DNA of 64,000 nucleotides from Henckelia pumila (lineage: Eukaryota > Streptophyta > Magnoliopsida > Lamiales > Gesneriaceae), in contig NC_133122.1 in NCBI RefSeq assembly GCF_033568475.1, positions 83,413,442 through 83,477,441 of the forward strand, in the 5' to 3' direction. This document shows, in pieces, positions 62,526-64,000 of this stretch. The notes under the pieces were generated by a model. That model had not been told where the DNA came from. It worked only from the letters and a program-made list of their open reading frames with translations, and ran no database searches. A program made the position numbers and the translations under genes. The stretch's first letter is position 1; each line of letters opens with the position of its first letter.

Positions 62526-62733
62526 AATTTATATTTCCCATGCTTTCTGAGGCATGTTAATTTATGTTTCTGAATATAAATCTCATTTCATCAATTTATA
62601 TTCCCCATGCTTTCTGAGGCATGTTCGGATGACTGAAAGTCATAAAATAATTCATGTTTCTGAATATAAATCTCATTTCATCAATTTATATCCCTCATGC
62701 TTTCTGAGGCATGTTCGGATGACTCACAGTCAT
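62526..62733. repeat. Tandem repeat between polymerase and transactivator
   Basis: Three copies of a unit starting AATTTATATTCCCCATGCTT at about 62526, 62593 and 62680. The full unit is about 87 bp; the first lacks about 20 bases and the third is partial. Each contains a small hairpin CATGC-TTTCTGAG-GCATG. Confidence 0.88.
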
Positions 62734-62760
62734 TTTTTGGATCACTTAGGATCTCTTTTA

Positions 62761-64000
62761 TTATTCCGTTACTACGGATAGTATAGTTTGGATGAAGTTT
62801 CTGGTTAATGCGTCGGGTAATGAATTATCCGTTCCTTTGACATGTTGGATCTCGAACTGATAATGGTTCAATTCCAATTGCCATCTAATTAGCCTTGCCG
62901 CATTTCTCCCTACATTTCTTGATATTTTCCTTGTTTTGAAATATGTTAAATTCATATTATCTGTTCTTACTAAAAACGGTTTAGAAATAAGATAAATTTC
63001 ATAAGTTCTAATTGTGAATATTAAAGCTAATAATTCTTTTTCATTCGAATGATAATTTAATTGTGCACCTTGAAAAGTTCCTGATGTATAGTTGCATAAT
63101 TCTTCATTATTTCTAGTAGCTGTTTTAGTAAGTTCTTCTAAATTTCTTTCTCCAGTATAAACTTTTAAACATGCTCCCCAGTATTCATCTGAAGCGTCTG
63201 TTTCAATTATTATTATATCTTTATTTGAAGGAAAATATAATTCAGAAAGTAATTGTGTTTGTGGTTCTAGTTGAATTTGCCAGAATCCTGATTTACAATA
63301 TAAACTGGAAAAATATTTCATTTCTCCTATATAAGATAGTAAATCATTCTTATTTGGGATATAATATCCATCCATAATTGTTGCTTTATTCATCTTTCGA
63401 TAATCAATTACCATTCTTTTCTTATCAGTATCTTTTTTACTGACATAAAAGGCTGGTGAAGAGTGTGGACTTTTACTAAGGATGATTATCTTAAGTTTTA
63501 ATAATTCTTGAACTTTTTTTTCAAATATTTTTGCATCATCCATGTTACATCTTCTTGGTGCTTCAAGGATTGTGATATTTGAGTTTTATTGAAGCAATGA
63601 ATTGTTTTCTTTTCTTAATTTTGTCCTGAGGATTTTCAGAACATATATCATGAAATTTCCTCATGATTTCTTTTTCAGGATTAATCGTTAAAATATTTTC
63701 TATTTTTAGTTTTATTGGATTTGTATTTCGTTTATGAAAATTCTTTGTAAATCCTTCATTTCTTACGCGAAATGCTGTTCGTATTTTGGGAATGTAAATC
63801 ATTGATGATCATTTGTTTAAAGTTATGTGATCTTCAAATTGTGTAAAGGGAAGATATTCTCTTAAAAAGTTATTTCCTATTATAATGTCCATTCCTGATT
63901 CTATTTGATATATAATGGGTATTACAAATTTTGTTTCTTCTATTTTCTATTTCTATTTTTAATTTTTCTGCTACTGTATTAAGCATGATTATTGATCCAT
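62761..64000 (-). pseudogene. Endogenous caulimovirid polymerase, internally deleted
   Basis: Entering from the window end on the minus strand: remains of the aspartic protease (about 64000-63810), a linker with a stop and frame change at about 63563-63543, the first part of reverse transcriptase (63543-63260), then directly RNase H (63235-62790) with its acidic residues in place, stop at 62763-62761. The catalytic YxDD part of reverse transcriptase and the connection domain are missing. The joint near 63250 keeps the frame. Non-functional. Confidence 0.88.

Larger units (their letters stand above)
57224..64000 (-). mobile_element. Endogenous caulimovirid (pararetrovirus), partial
   Basis: Minus-strand order: polymerase (cut by the window end), a repeat-bearing gap, inclusion-body/transactivator gene, large intergenic promoter and leader, primer site, small ORF, movement protein, small coiled-coil ORF, coat protein. 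This order, with a separate transactivator gene and an initiator-Met primer site, is that of caulimovirus- or soymovirus-like members of Caulimoviridae. The copy starts inside polymerase and ends just after coat protein, so it is permuted relative to the transcript, as expected from a circular or concatemeric DNA. Every long frame is broken. Confidence 0.9.

Overview
This is plant (eudicot) nuclear DNA. It has spliced genes with GT-AG introns, Ty3/gypsy and Ty1/copia LTR retrotransposons, a CACTA-type DNA transposon, MITEs, and an integrated caulimovirid (pararetrovirus). One degraded coding stretch (about 7.0-9.5 kb) resembles, from memory only, a repetitive protein family abundant in Gesneriaceae such as Dorcoceras, so an order such as Lamiales is plausible but unproven. 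The only host gene that looks intact is a seven-exon calcium-dependent protein kinase at 38775-41226 on the + strand.

Layout. 1-1369: unrecognised. 1370-6604: 3' LTR and decayed pol of a Tekay-like chromovirus (minus strand), its LTR end duplicated in inverted orientation. 6605-9498: LTR-like pieces and a host-like coding fragment split by another LTR. 9499-17579: a CACTA-type element whose interior holds intron-bearing fragments of at least five host genes (CCCH zinc finger, VIP1/RSG-type bZIP, MYB3R, BSL-type phosphatase, TMCO4/DUF726-like), itself invaded by a solo LTR and a Tourist-like MITE. 17580-35208: an LTR-internal-LTR-internal-LTR array of two nearly identical Tekay-like elements sharing the middle LTR. 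35209-38774: an LTR stub, AT repeats, a hAT-like MITE and the CDPK promoter. 38775-41226: the CDPK. 41379-46591: a decayed Ale-type copia element, truncated at its 3' end. 46592-48584: an LTR remnant and a broken fasciclin-like arabinogalactan gene. 48585-55591: a decayed gypsy element cut by a MULE-like MITE and by a solo LTR lying inside reverse transcriptase. 55600-56225: an LTR fragment. 57224-64000: an endogenous caulimovirid on the minus strand, running off the window end.

Main points. Both Tekay copies carry a 196-bp GT-AG segment between gag and pol. Removing it joins the two frames into one polyprotein, while leaving it in ends Gag a few codons later, so splicing could set the Gag to Gag-Pol ratio. 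Neither array copy is autonomous: the copy with an open pol frame has a changed protease active site, and the copy with a normal protease site has a broken pol. The array has no matching target-site duplication and its flanks belong to different elements, which suggests ectopic recombination with loss of the sequence between. The caulimovirid keeps a TATA box, a long leader, an initiator-Met tRNA primer site and compact gene order, but every long frame is broken and the reverse transcriptase catalytic core is deleted.
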